Shown piece after piece: positions 53,567-61,749 of a stretch of DNA of 64,000 nucleotides (the stretch's first letter is position 1; every line of letters begins with the position of its first letter). Where the stretch lies: positions 156,394 to 220,393 of the forward strand of contig JBKHEA010000001.1 in NCBI GenBank assembly GCA_046541015.1. Reading direction: 5' to 3'. The position numbers were made by a program, and so were the translations under genes. The notes beneath the pieces were generated by a model, which was not told the DNA's origin, did no database searches, and worked only from the letters and a program-made list of their open reading frames with translations. The stretch comes from Liberiplasma sp046541015. GTDB lineage: Bacteria; Bacillota_I; Bacilli_A; Izemoplasmatales; Izemoplasmataceae.

Positions 53567-54394
53567 ATGAAAGCAATGTTTGTATTAGATAACCAAGTAA
53601 AAATACCAAGTATTGGATTTGGGACAGCACCATTAAAAGGTGAAGAAGCCTATAATGCAGTCATGCTAGCTTTAAGCGCTAAATATCTTCATATCGATAC
53701 TGCACAAAATTATCAAAATGAAGACATGGTAGGAAAAGCGATAAAAGACAGTAATATTGACCGAGAAAAGCTTTTTATTACATCCAAATTAGATGCAAGC
53801 ATTAAAGACTATGACCAAGCCTTAAATGCTTTCCATGAAACACTAAAAAAACTTGACTTAGACTACCTTGATTTATACTTAATCCATGCGCCATGGCCAT
53901 GGGATGATAAGTTTAGCAACCACGATGAAGGCAATATTGAAGCGTATAAAGCTTTAATGCATTTGTATCAAGAAGGTAAAGTAAAAGCCATAGGCGTATC
54001 AAATTTTGATGTGCGTGATCTAACAAACTTAAAAGAACATGGGTTTACACCGCATGTCAATCAAATTAAGTTTCATATTGGTCATAGACAAAAAGAAATT
54101 GTTGAATATTGTAAAAAAGAATCAATTCAAGTTGAAGCCTATTCGCCGCTTGGACGTTCTAAAGTTTTAAACCACCCCATCCTCATCGACATGGCAAAAC
54201 GCTATCAAGTGTCTGTTGCTCAATTATGTATCCGATATGTTTTACAACATGAGATATTACCATTACCAAGATCATCAACGAAACAACACATTGAAAACAA
54301 CCTTTTAGTTGATTTTGTAATCAAAAAAGAAGATATGGAAGTATTAGACGATTTAACGATTGATTCTATAGAGTTTGGCCGAAAAAAAGAATAA
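53567..54394 (+). CDS. Aldo/keto reductase
   Basis: A 275-residue NADPH-dependent (beta/alpha)8 oxidoreductase. The catalytic tetrad is present: Asp and Tyr in HIDTAQNYQNEDMVG, Lys in ITSKLD, His in LIHAPWP. IGVSNFD and the C-terminal LPLPRSSTKQHIENN cofactor segment are typical. Substrate unknown. ATG follows AAAGGGAG. No terminator was seen between the LRR/LTD gene and this one. Confidence 0.93.
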   Translation: MKAMFVLDNQVKIPSIGFGTAPLKGEEAYNAVMLALSAKYLHIDTAQNYQNEDMVGKAIKDSNIDREKLFITSKLDASIKDYDQALNAFHETLKKLDLDYLDLYLIHAPWPWDDKFSNHDEGNIEAYKALMHLYQEGKVKAIGVSNFDVRDLTNLKEHGFTPHVNQIKFHIGHRQKEIVEYCKKESIQVEAYSPLGRSKVLNHPILIDMAKRYQVSVAQLCIRYVLQHEILPLPRSSTKQHIENNLLVDFVIKKEDMEVLDDLTIDSIEFGRKKE

Positions 54395-54398
54395 ATTA

Positions 54399-54427
54399 AA
54401 AGCCCTTTTCAAATCGAAAAGGGCTTT
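54399..54427. terminator. Bidirectional terminator between the AKR gene and mnmE
   Basis: 12-bp stem (54399-54410 with 54416-54427), 5-nt loop, T-rich on both strands. Confidence 0.9.
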
Positions 54428-54448
54428 ATTATTTGGTTAATCGATGTA

Positions 54449-54464
54449 GGTTTCACGTGAAACA
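54449..54464. other. parS: parS-like site (15 of 16)
   Basis: GGTTTCACGTGAAACA differs from the perfect site at 48836 only in its first base. It lies in the 3' gap next to mnmE, about 29.4 kb from oriC. Confidence 0.75.
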
Positions 54465-54469
54465 TTGGT

Positions 54470-55819
54470 TTATTTACCAAGACAAAACTTAGAGAAGAGT
54501 TCATCGAGTAAAGCGGTTGATTTTGTTTCACCAATAATCTCACCTAAGGTTTCCCAAGCTAGTTTTAAATCTATTTCTACCATATCAACAGGCATTAAAT
54601 TTAAAGCACTTTCTAAGGCGTCTTCAAGAGCCTTTTTAGTCTGTTGAACTTTGGCAATATGACGGGTGTTTGATAAATAAGTTTGATCTTCTAAGTTTAA
54701 AGAACCACTTAAAAACATCGATTTAATGGTTTCTTCTAATAAGTCTATATTGGTTTTATTTAGGGCACTAATCGAAACGCTATTTGCGAATGTTTTATTA
54801 ATTTTACTTTCTAAATCAATTTTATTAATAATAACAATACGTTTCATATGTTCTGTTAACTCTAAGAGTTTTAAATCATCATCGGTAAGGGATTCGTTAT
54901 TGTTTAATACAAATAAGATAAGTTCTGCTTCTTGGATGACTGCTTTAGCTTTTTCAATACCGATTTTTTCAACAATGTCATCACTTTCTCTAATGCCTGC
55001 TGTATCAATTAAGTGAAGCATTAATCCACCGATATTAACAGTGCCTTCGATGGTATCACGCGTTGTGCCTTGAATTTCAGTCACAATAGCACGTTCTTCG
55101 CCTAATAAAACGTTTAATAAACTTGATTTTCCAACATTAGGACGGCCAATAATTGCAGTTTTGACCCCTTCTTTAATGACTTGACCATCGTGAGCTTTTT
55201 CTAAAATCTTTTGAATACGTTCAATCAGTTTTTTTGTCTTTGGAACAACTTGTTCCAAAGTTAATTCTTCAACATCATCGTATTCTGGATAGTCAATATT
55301 GACTTCAATTTGGGCAATGATATCTAATAGTTCATCACGCAAAGAAATAATCAGTTCATAAATTTTCCCATCAAGACCCTTATTCGCTAACGTTAAACTT
55401 AGATGGGATCTTGCTTCTATAATATCCATGACACTTTCAGCTTGAGTTAAATCGATGCGGCCATTTAAATAAGCACGTTCGGTAAACTCACCCTTTTCTG
55501 CTAAACGCGCACCGTGGTTTAATAAGCTTTCTAAGATGCGCTGTGCAACATAAGCACCACCATGACAGTTTATTTCAATCATATCTTCTTTGGTGAATGT
55601 TTTGGGGGCTTTAAAAACACTGACTAAAACTTCATCTAAAGTGATGCCTTGATCGACGATTTTCCCATAATTAATCGTATGGGATTTTACTTTAGTTAAA
55701 TCTTTTCCTTTAAAGAGTTTTGAAATGATTTTTAAAGCATCATTTCCACTCATTCTAACAATATTAATGGCACTATGGCCTAAGGCTGTTGATATAGCCG
55801 CGATTGTATCATAATTCAT
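54470..55819 (-). CDS. mnmE: tRNA modification GTPase MnmE
   Basis: A 449-residue GTPase that, with MnmG, makes the cmnm5 wobble-uridine modification. N-terminal folate-binding domain (YDTIAAISTALGHSAINIVRMSG), G domain with GRPNVGKSSLLN, GTTRDTI, DTAG and NKIDL, and the C-terminal FCLGK carrying the family Cys. The ATG at 55817-55819 follows CAGGTGAT; a GTG three codons upstream lies in that site. In many Firmicutes it sits beside rnpA-jag; here it is about 30 kb away. Confidence 0.96.
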   Translation of the reverse strand: MNYDTIAAISTALGHSAINIVRMSGNDALKIISKLFKGKDLTKVKSHTINYGKIVDQGITLDEVLVSVFKAPKTFTKEDMIEINCHGGAYVAQRILESLLNHGARLAEKGEFTERAYLNGRIDLTQAESVMDIIEARSHLSLTLANKGLDGKIYELIISLRDELLDIIAQIEVNIDYPEYDDVEELTLEQVVPKTKKLIERIQKILEKAHDGQVIKEGVKTAIIGRPNVGKSSLLNVLLGEERAIVTEIQGTTRDTIEGTVNIGGLMLHLIDTAGIRESDDIVEKIGIEKAKAVIQEAELILFVLNNNESLTDDDLKLLELTEHMKRIVIINKIDLESKINKTFANSVSISALNKTNIDLLEETIKSMFLSGSLNLEDQTYLSNTRHIAKVQQTKKALEDALESALNLMPVDMVEIDLKLAWETLGEIIGETKSTALLDELFSKFCLGK

Positions 55820-55886
55820 ATTTATCACCTGAAATTAGTATACCATAAAGTAGGGTTTTAGTGTATAATAGAAAACGGGTGATATC

Positions 55887-56375
55887 ATGATAAACAACCG
55901 TAAAAATAAAGATTCTCTTGCCTATTATGCCCTAATCTTTTTAGGCATTAGTATTGGCTTATTAATCTTTGGATTTTTATTTCCATCAAGAAGAGATGGA
56001 TTAAGTTATAACGAATGGATTGCAGCATTTTGGTTTTATCCTTTTTTAGTTGTCTTTGTCATCTTTTTTTATCGAAAAGTTACAAAGAAAATGTTTAAAA
56101 GATTAGATAAACAAAATGAAGAACGTCAATTTGTTTTACATATGTCTAAAGTCGTTAAAGATGAACTTGGTTATGAAATTGAAGATTTTAGACGTTTAAG
56201 AGAAAATGAAAAGTTTCAAAAAGCATTATTAGATGCTTATACTATTTATCAAGATGGCGAAACACAGTTGATTAACTATGATACTTTAAGCAGAAAATTC
56301 GATCCAAAATCAAAAGAATTTGATGCCGTTACATTGATCATAAGAGAACTAAAAATATTACGAGAAAAAAAATAA
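55887..56375 (+). CDS. Hypothetical two-helix membrane protein
   Basis: A 162-residue protein: two hydrophobic segments (about 13-32 and 45-62), then a charged soluble region with Glu/Lys-rich helices (RLDKQNEERQFVLHMSKVVKDELG and onward). No family is recognised. It starts 12 nt before the dnaX ribosome site, so it is probably co-transcribed with dnaX-ybaB-recR. TATAAT at 55864-55869 may be its -10. ATG after GGTGATATC. Confidence 0.7.
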   Translation: MINNRKNKDSLAYYALIFLGISIGLLIFGFLFPSRRDGLSYNEWIAAFWFYPFLVVFVIFFYRKVTKKMFKRLDKQNEERQFVLHMSKVVKDELGYEIEDFRRLRENEKFQKALLDAYTIYQDGETQLINYDTLSRKFDPKSKEFDAVTLIIRELKILREKK

Positions 56376-56393
56376 CTTAAGGGGAAGATGCGT

Positions 56394-58334
56394 ATGGCAT
56401 ATCAAGCGTTATACCGAACGTATAGACCTAAAGACTTTGATGAAGTTGCAGGGCAAGAACATATTACAAAAACCTTTAAAAACGCATTGCTAAATAATAA
56501 AATAGCACATGCGTATTTATTTAGTGGTCCAAGAGGAACGGGAAAAACAAGTATTGCTAAAATTATCGCAAAAGCAGTAAACTGCGAGCATGCACCTGTA
56601 GCGAATCCTTGTAATGCTTGTGACACGTGTAAAGGGATTGATCAAAATACCATTCATGATGTTATTGAAATTGATGCAGCTAGCAATAATGGCGTTGATG
56701 AAATAAGAGAAATTCGTGATAAAGTTAAATATTTACCAAGCACAGGAAAATATAAAGTCTATATCATCGATGAGGTTCACATGTTATCAACCGGAGCTTT
56801 TAATGCTTTATTAAAAACCTTAGAAGAACCGCCTAAACATGTAATTTTTATCTTAGCAACCACAGAACCACATAAAATTCCAGCAACGATTCACTCTAGA
56901 TGTCAACGTTTTGACTTTAGAGGGATTGGAATGGAAGAAATGATTCAAAAATTACATGAGATTATTGATAAAGAATCGATTTCGATTGATGAACATGCAG
57001 TCCACTTAATCGCAGAGAGTGCTGAAGGTGGAATGCGTGATGCAATTGGTTTACTCGATCAAGTGACTGCATATAATAGCGAAACCATCACCACTCATGA
57101 CGTGCATGCGATTAGAGGATCAATTTCTCATGAAGATATTATCAACATTGCCGCATCGATTGAAGAGGATAATGTTGTAAAAGCGATGGATGTATTAGAT
57201 GAACTAATTTCTAAAGGAAAAGAAAGCCAGAAGTTATTAGATGATTTTATTAAATTTTATCGTGATGTTTTGTTAATTAAAAACACCAACCAAATTGACT
57301 CATTTAAAGTCTTACATCAACATGAAGCATTTAGAACTTTGGTTGAACATTTAAGCAACGAGAAAGTGTTTTATTACATTGATATTTTACATGATACCCA
57401 ACAAAAAATGCGTTTTGCAGGGAATGCAAAATTATATTTAGAACTAGCATTTGTTAAAATGGTTGACCAAGAGATGAAAAAAGAAACCATTGCATTAGAG
57501 AAACTATCAAATCTTGAACACGATTATCATACTTTAAAAACCCAATTAGATTTTTTAGAAGAAACCATAAAACAAAACCGTTTAGAACCAACAAAAGATG
57601 CCCTAGAAGAAGCGCGTATAAAATCAATATTTAGTGAAGAAGAAACTAAAGAAGAAACCCCATCTAATGATGAACAAAGCGAAGAAGACCTTAGTGATAG
57701 TGATCAAACTAAAGAAACTGACCAAGAAGAAAGTGTTGAGACTAAAAAAGAAGAAACCCCACTTGAAACGCTTGATGAAAAAGATCGCTTCAGTATTATC
57801 TATAATCGTTATGCAAAAAAACGTTATAAAACGTTTGATATCCATTTTGTTGAAGATGTACTGCATACAGGCGACCGTGAAATTAAAATCGATATGGTCA
57901 AAAAATGGTTTGATATTGAACGCTACGTTGATGCTGATACTATGAAATATGCTAAAATGATTACAGAAGGGACTTTAGTTGCCACCAATGGTGTGATGCT
58001 TATCGTTACTTATGATAGTTTTGCGATGTGTAACCGCTTAATGGCTTTAGAAATCAAAGAAAAATTAGAAAATATATTGGCAGAATATTTTAATCGACGT
58101 ATTATGTTTATGGCCTTACCAAATACGGTTTGGGAAACCATACAAATTGAATTTGTTAAAAAATTCAGATTAAAAAAAGATGCTGATGAGTTTATTCATT
58201 TAACCCCAATCAATCATCCTAAATTAGTTGAAATACCTAGTGAAGAAGAAAACTTTGAAGATATAGAATCGGATAGTTTAAAAGAAGCCAAGGATTTATT
58301 TGGCGATATAGTTAAAGTGAAGAAAGGAGAATAA
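56394..58334 (+). CDS. dnaX: DNA polymerase III subunit gamma/tau
   Basis: A 646-residue clamp-loader subunit. AAA+ domain: Walker A GPRGTGKT (45-52), zinc Cys 64, 73, 76 and 79, and IDEVHMLSTGAFNALLKTLEEPP. Domain III follows, then a Glu/Asp/Lys-rich linker (about 400-465) and a tau-type C-terminal domain. ATG at 56394 is chosen over the ATG two codons earlier for spacing from AAGGGGAAG. An A7 slippery site within the gene could also yield a shorter gamma form. Confidence 0.95.
   Translation: MAYQALYRTYRPKDFDEVAGQEHITKTFKNALLNNKIAHAYLFSGPRGTGKTSIAKIIAKAVNCEHAPVANPCNACDTCKGIDQNTIHDVIEIDAASNNGVDEIREIRDKVKYLPSTGKYKVYIIDEVHMLSTGAFNALLKTLEEPPKHVIFILATTEPHKIPATIHSRCQRFDFRGIGMEEMIQKLHEIIDKESISIDEHAVHLIAESAEGGMRDAIGLLDQVTAYNSETITTHDVHAIRGSISHEDIINIAASIEEDNVVKAMDVLDELISKGKESQKLLDDFIKFYRDVLLIKNTNQIDSFKVLHQHEAFRTLVEHLSNEKVFYYIDILHDTQQKMRFAGNAKLYLELAFVKMVDQEMKKETIALEKLSNLEHDYHTLKTQLDFLEETIKQNRLEPTKDALEEARIKSIFSEEETKEETPSNDEQSEEDLSDSDQTKETDQEESVETKKEETPLETLDEKDRFSIIYNRYAKKRYKTFDIHFVEDVLHTGDREIKIDMVKKWFDIERYVDADTMKYAKMITEGTLVATNGVMLIVTYDSFAMCNRLMALEIKEKLENILAEYFNRRIMFMALPNTVWETIQIEFVKKFRLKKDADEFIHLTPINHPKLVEIPSEEENFEDIESDSLKEAKDLFGDIVKVKKGE
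57815..57829 (+). other. Candidate -1 frameshift site in dnaX
   Basis: The reading frame crosses A-AAA-AAA (57815-57821, seven A). A -1 slip reads ACG TTA and then TAA at 57827-57829, which would end a 478-residue gamma-like product. A 7-bp hairpin (57819-57825 with 57830-57836) overlaps the site. Confidence 0.45.
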
Positions 58335-58336
58335 TC

Positions 58337-58648
58337 ATGAATCCAGGAATGATTAAAAAATTGCAGCAAATGCAAAAAGAAATGATTAAAGCACAAAAAG
58401 AATTAGAGGCATCAATTTTCTATGGATCTGCAGGTGGCAAAGCCGTAGAAGTAGAGTTTAATGGTGCAAAAGAAATGCAAAAGATCAAAATTCAAGATGG
58501 GGCATTTGAATTACCTGAAGATCTAGATATGTTACAAGATACCATCACCGCAGCGGTCAATGATTGCATGAAGAAGATTGATGAAGAAACACAAGCAACA
58601 ATGGGACAATTCTCTCAAGGTCTTGGCGGTATGCCAGGCATGTTTTAA
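58337..58648 (+). CDS. ybaB: YbaB/EbfC nucleoid-associated protein
   Basis: A 103-residue DNA-binding dimer. Starts MNPGMIKKLQQMQKEMIKAQKELE, has the conserved VEVEFNGAKEMQKIKI strands and a Gly/Met-rich tail. Between dnaX and recR as in most bacteria. ATG follows AAAGGAG. Confidence 0.96.
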   Translation: MNPGMIKKLQQMQKEMIKAQKELEASIFYGSAGGKAVEVEFNGAKEMQKIKIQDGAFELPEDLDMLQDTITAAVNDCMKKIDEETQATMGQFSQGLGGMPGMF

Positions 58649-58650
58649 AG

Positions 58651-59250
58651 GTGAAATATCCCGACTCGCTTCATCAATTAATCGAAGCTTTCATGCGTTA
58701 TCCAGGCATTGGAAAGAAAACTGCAGAACGGTATGCATTTTATACCATTCATCATTTAAGTGAAGAACGTATCTTATCGTTCATGGATGCCTTACATAGA
58801 GTAAAAGAAGAAATCAAGCCTTGTGAGATTTGTGGGACACTTACCGATCAAGGCGTATGTGACATTTGTAAAGACAAACAAAGAAATCAAGCCATTATCT
58901 TAGTTGTCGAAGAAAGTAAAGATGTCATGGTTATTGAAAACACTAATACATATACTGGTTTATATCATGTATTAAACGGGGTAATTTCACCTAGTAATGG
59001 TATAGGACCAGATGATATTAATATTAAATCGTTACTCAATCGATTAAAAAACGAACAACACAAAGAAGTCATTTTGGCAACAAATCTTAGCGATGAAGGG
59101 GAAACAACGGCTATGTACATCCATAGACTGTTAAAAGATACTGATTTAGATATAACTAGAATTGCCTATGGACTCCCTGCGGGGGGTAATATCAGTTATG
59201 CTGATGAACTAACACTCTTTAAAGCCATTGAAGGTAGAAAGAAATATTAA
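58651..59250 (+). CDS. recR: Recombination protein RecR
   Basis: A 199-residue RecFOR-pathway protein. Helix-hairpin-helix MRYPGIGKKTAERYAFY, zinc Cys set CEICGTLTDQGVCDIC, and TOPRIM LVVEESKDVMVIENT. The start is GTG at 58651, 2 nt after the ybaB stop; the ribosome site is weak, so coupling to ybaB is likely. Confidence 0.96.
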   Translation: MKYPDSLHQLIEAFMRYPGIGKKTAERYAFYTIHHLSEERILSFMDALHRVKEEIKPCEICGTLTDQGVCDICKDKQRNQAIILVVEESKDVMVIENTNTYTGLYHVLNGVISPSNGIGPDDINIKSLLNRLKNEQHKEVILATNLSDEGETTAMYIHRLLKDTDLDITRIAYGLPAGGNISYADELTLFKAIEGRKKY

Positions 59251-59329
59251 ACTTTCACGCTTTATTCATAATATTTTCACAAGTTTATTGGTATAATTGT
59301 CGTATAGTCGTTAGAAAGGGGTGAATATT

Positions 59330-59584
59330 ATGACTGATATTCCTTTTATTGGAACCATTCTTGATATGCTACAAGGACTCATTCCTATGCAAGATTGGAT
59401 TGATCAAGCATATGCTTATATTTCAGCAAGAAGTTTCCTTGAACAACTTGTTGGTGGATTACTATTTGGAATCATTACGCTTTTAGGGGTATTTTCTTTA
59501 GCTAAGAAGTTGTCAAAATTAATCATTGTAGTCGGAATTCTAGTAGGACTTTGGCTGCTTTATTCAAACGGTGTGTTCGGATAA
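59330..59584 (+). CDS. Small hypothetical membrane protein
   Basis: An 84-residue protein with one long hydrophobic stretch, probably two membrane helices (about 42-60 and 64-80), after an amphipathic N-terminus (DIPFIGTILDMLQGLIPMQDW). No family recognised. ATG at 59330 lies 6 nt after AAAGGGGTG; a GTG in that site is not preferred. An extended -10 TGGTATAAT lies upstream at 59289-59297, and a terminator follows, so it is a monocistronic gene. Confidence 0.7.
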   Translation: MTDIPFIGTILDMLQGLIPMQDWIDQAYAYISARSFLEQLVGGLLFGIITLLGVFSLAKKLSKLIIVVGILVGLWLLYSNGVFG

Positions 59585-59585
59585 T

Positions 59586-59614
59586 AAAAGGTTGGGTGGA
59601 TACTCAACTTTTTT
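59586..59614 (+). terminator. Terminator of the small membrane protein gene
   Basis: AAAAGGTTG pairs with CAACTTTTT (one G-U), about 10-nt loop, T run. Confidence 0.7.
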
Positions 59615-59623
59615 TCGTTTTTT

Positions 59624-59653
59624 GGCTTAAATTAGGCCTTAACAAACCTTAAC
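59624..59653 (+). promoter_or_regulatory. Shared TTAAC-repeat element, copy A (upstream of ABC ATPase)
   Basis: GGCTTAAATTA (59624-59634) is followed by TTAAC at 59639-59643 and 59649-59653, exactly 10 bp apart. The same 11-mer and repeats recur upstream of the binding-protein gene at 62691. The ATPase gene's -10 TATAAT is at 59697-59702. Confidence 0.6.
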
Positions 59654-59696
59654 CAAAAAGTTACAATTAAAGGTAGAAAACGCTTTACTTTTGTTG

Positions 59697-59702
59697 TATA
59701 AT
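59697..59702 (+). promoter_or_regulatory. -10 box of the ABC importer operon
   Basis: TATAAT, with no good -35 at 16-18 bp. A cre-like AAAACGCTTTA overlaps the spacer. This suggests regulated, activator-aided transcription. Confidence 0.55.
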
Positions 59703-59744
59703 GTAGTGTTACTGTAAATAAAAATAGATTTAGGAGAGAAAAAA

Positions 59745-60818
59745 ATGGAAACTATTGAAATTAGACTGCAAAATCTAACCAAAGTCTTCCAGGCAAAAAA
59801 TAAAGAAGAAACAATTGCCGTTAACGACTTAGATGTTACTATTCCTGCAGGAAAACTCATTGGTTTGTTAGGACCATCAGGGTGCGGGAAATCTACAACA
59901 CTATACATGATATCAGGATTATTAAAACCAACCTCAGGAAAGATTTTCTTTGGGGAAAATGATGTTACAAGTATACCGCCAGAAGATAGAGGTATTGGAC
60001 TTGTATTCCAAAACTATGCATTATATCCTCATATGACTGTTAGACAAAACATTATGTTCCCGTTAGAAAACTTAAAAGTACCAAAAGACGTCATGGCACA
60101 AAAAGTTCAATATTATGCTGATTTAGTCGGGATAGGAAATTTACTTGATCGTAAACCAGTTCAACTCTCAGGTGGTCAACAACAACGTGTAGCGATTGCG
60201 CGTGCCCTTGTAAAAGAGCCTCGTGTGTTACTCCTTGATGAACCACTATCTAACTTAGATGCACGTTTAAGACTTCAAACCCGTGAAGAAATTAAGCGTA
60301 TTCAAAGAGAAACTGGAATTACTACCATATTTGTTACCCATGACCAAGAAGAAGCGATGAGTATCAGTGATGAAATCATCCTTATGAAAGTGGGCGTCAT
60401 GCAACAAATGGGAGAACCTCAAGCTGTTTATGATGAACCACATAATATGTTTGTCGCTAAATTCTTAGGAAGCCCTCCAATTAACATGTTTGATGGCGTT
60501 ATCGAAAAAGGAAATATTAAAATTGGTGATGCAAAAGTTGGTCGTATCGACAATGTAAACGATCAAGCATGCAGTGTTGGAATTCGCCCAGAAGGATTTA
60601 AAATTGTTGAAAAATCTGCGTTTAAAGTTAAAGTTGATCTTGTAGAAACTATCGGTAGAGATACCACCCTAATTATTAAAAACCCATTGAATAAAAAAGA
60701 AACATTTAGAGCTATTGTAGATGCGGATCACCGCATTATTCCAGGTGATGAAATCTGCTTACAAGTAAAACCACATAAGATGTTTGTTTTTGATCCTAAA
60801 ACTGGAGAACTCCTTTAG
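59745..60818 (+). CDS. ABC importer ATPase, MalK/UgpC type
   Basis: A 357-residue ATPase of the CUT1 family (sugars, sn-glycerol-3-phosphate). Walker A GPSGCGKST (43-51), Q-loop VFQNYALYPHMTV, LSGGQQQR (141-148), Walker B VLLLDEPLSNLDAR and switch His in VTHDQEEA. The C-terminal OB/TOBE domain (about 240-355) is the regulatory one. Its two permeases and binding protein follow, so it is probably dedicated rather than shared. Confidence 0.92.
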   Translation: METIEIRLQNLTKVFQAKNKEETIAVNDLDVTIPAGKLIGLLGPSGCGKSTTLYMISGLLKPTSGKIFFGENDVTSIPPEDRGIGLVFQNYALYPHMTVRQNIMFPLENLKVPKDVMAQKVQYYADLVGIGNLLDRKPVQLSGGQQQRVAIARALVKEPRVLLLDEPLSNLDARLRLQTREEIKRIQRETGITTIFVTHDQEEAMSISDEIILMKVGVMQQMGEPQAVYDEPHNMFVAKFLGSPPINMFDGVIEKGNIKIGDAKVGRIDNVNDQACSVGIRPEGFKIVEKSAFKVKVDLVETIGRDTTLIIKNPLNKKETFRAIVDADHRIIPGDEICLQVKPHKMFVFDPKTGELL

Positions 60819-60820
60819 TT

Positions 60821-61738
60821 ATGTTAGAAGAAAAAAGTAACCTGAAGGGCTGGATATACCTACTTCCAGCGCTCGTATTACTGATTATTTTTACATTTTA
60901 TCCAATATTCAATGCGTTTTATTTAGCTTTCTTAAGAGATTTTAATTATCTATTAAGAACAGCTGATGGGTTAACATTTATAGATAACTTTAGGGAAGTT
61001 TTACAAGATGACCTATTTTTTAGAGCTTTAATTAATACCATAATTATTGTTATTGTCTCTGTACCTGTATCCGTTATTATTTCATTATTGATTTCTGTAT
61101 GGTTAAACTCTATTAAGAAATTACAAGGCTTTTTCCAAACCATCTTCTTCTTACCATATGTAACCAATGCGATTGCAGTTGGGATGGCATTTGCGGTTAT
61201 ATTCCACAGAGATTATGGATTAATCAACTATGTTTTAACAGAAGTTTTTGGACGTTCTGATACCATTAACTTTGTTGGAACCGGAGCTAGTCCTACTATG
61301 GCAATGTTTAGTTTACTTGTCTTTATAACGTGGGGAGGATTAGCCTTTAAGATCATGGTATTCTTAAGTGGTTTACAAAGTATTGATAAACAATACTATG
61401 ATGCTGCAAGAATCGATTCTGCAACCCGTTCAAGAATCTTTAGACGTATTACCGTTCCGTTATTATCTCCTATGATTTTATATATCACCATTACAAGTTT
61501 TATCGGAGCATTTAAAGAATATACCGCAATTGTTGGTATGTTTGGTGTTGATTTAGGACCTAGAGGGGATGCCAATCGCTTAATTACCCTTGTTGGGCTG
61601 GTTTATAAATCACTTAGTGAGCTTGATAGTACTGGCGCTCTTTCTCAAGCAGCTGCAGCAGCAATAATCTTATTCTTCTTGACACTCGTTTTAACGCTAT
61701 TTAACATGTTTGTTAGCCGTAAACGAGTGCACTATTAG
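60821..61738 (+). CDS. ABC importer permease, UgpA/MalF-like
   Basis: A 305-residue CUT1 inner-membrane subunit with six membrane segments. The ATPase-contact EAA loop is YYDAARIDSATRSRIFRRITVPLLSP. It follows the ATPase by 2 nt with a weak ribosome site, so translation is probably coupled. Confidence 0.92.
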   Translation: MLEEKSNLKGWIYLLPALVLLIIFTFYPIFNAFYLAFLRDFNYLLRTADGLTFIDNFREVLQDDLFFRALINTIIIVIVSVPVSVIISLLISVWLNSIKKLQGFFQTIFFLPYVTNAIAVGMAFAVIFHRDYGLINYVLTEVFGRSDTINFVGTGASPTMAMFSLLVFITWGGLAFKIMVFLSGLQSIDKQYYDAARIDSATRSRIFRRITVPLLSPMILYITITSFIGAFKEYTAIVGMFGVDLGPRGDANRLITLVGLVYKSLSELDSTGALSQAAAAAIILFFLTLVLTLFNMFVSRKRVHY

Positions 61739-61749
61739 GCGGTGAGACA

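Noticed and set aside
57634..57945. Lys-rich 103-codon frame inside dnaX in another frame.
   Set aside because: It arises from the Glu/Lys codons of the dnaX linker and is not an independent gene. The -1 product discussed for dnaX is a different matter.
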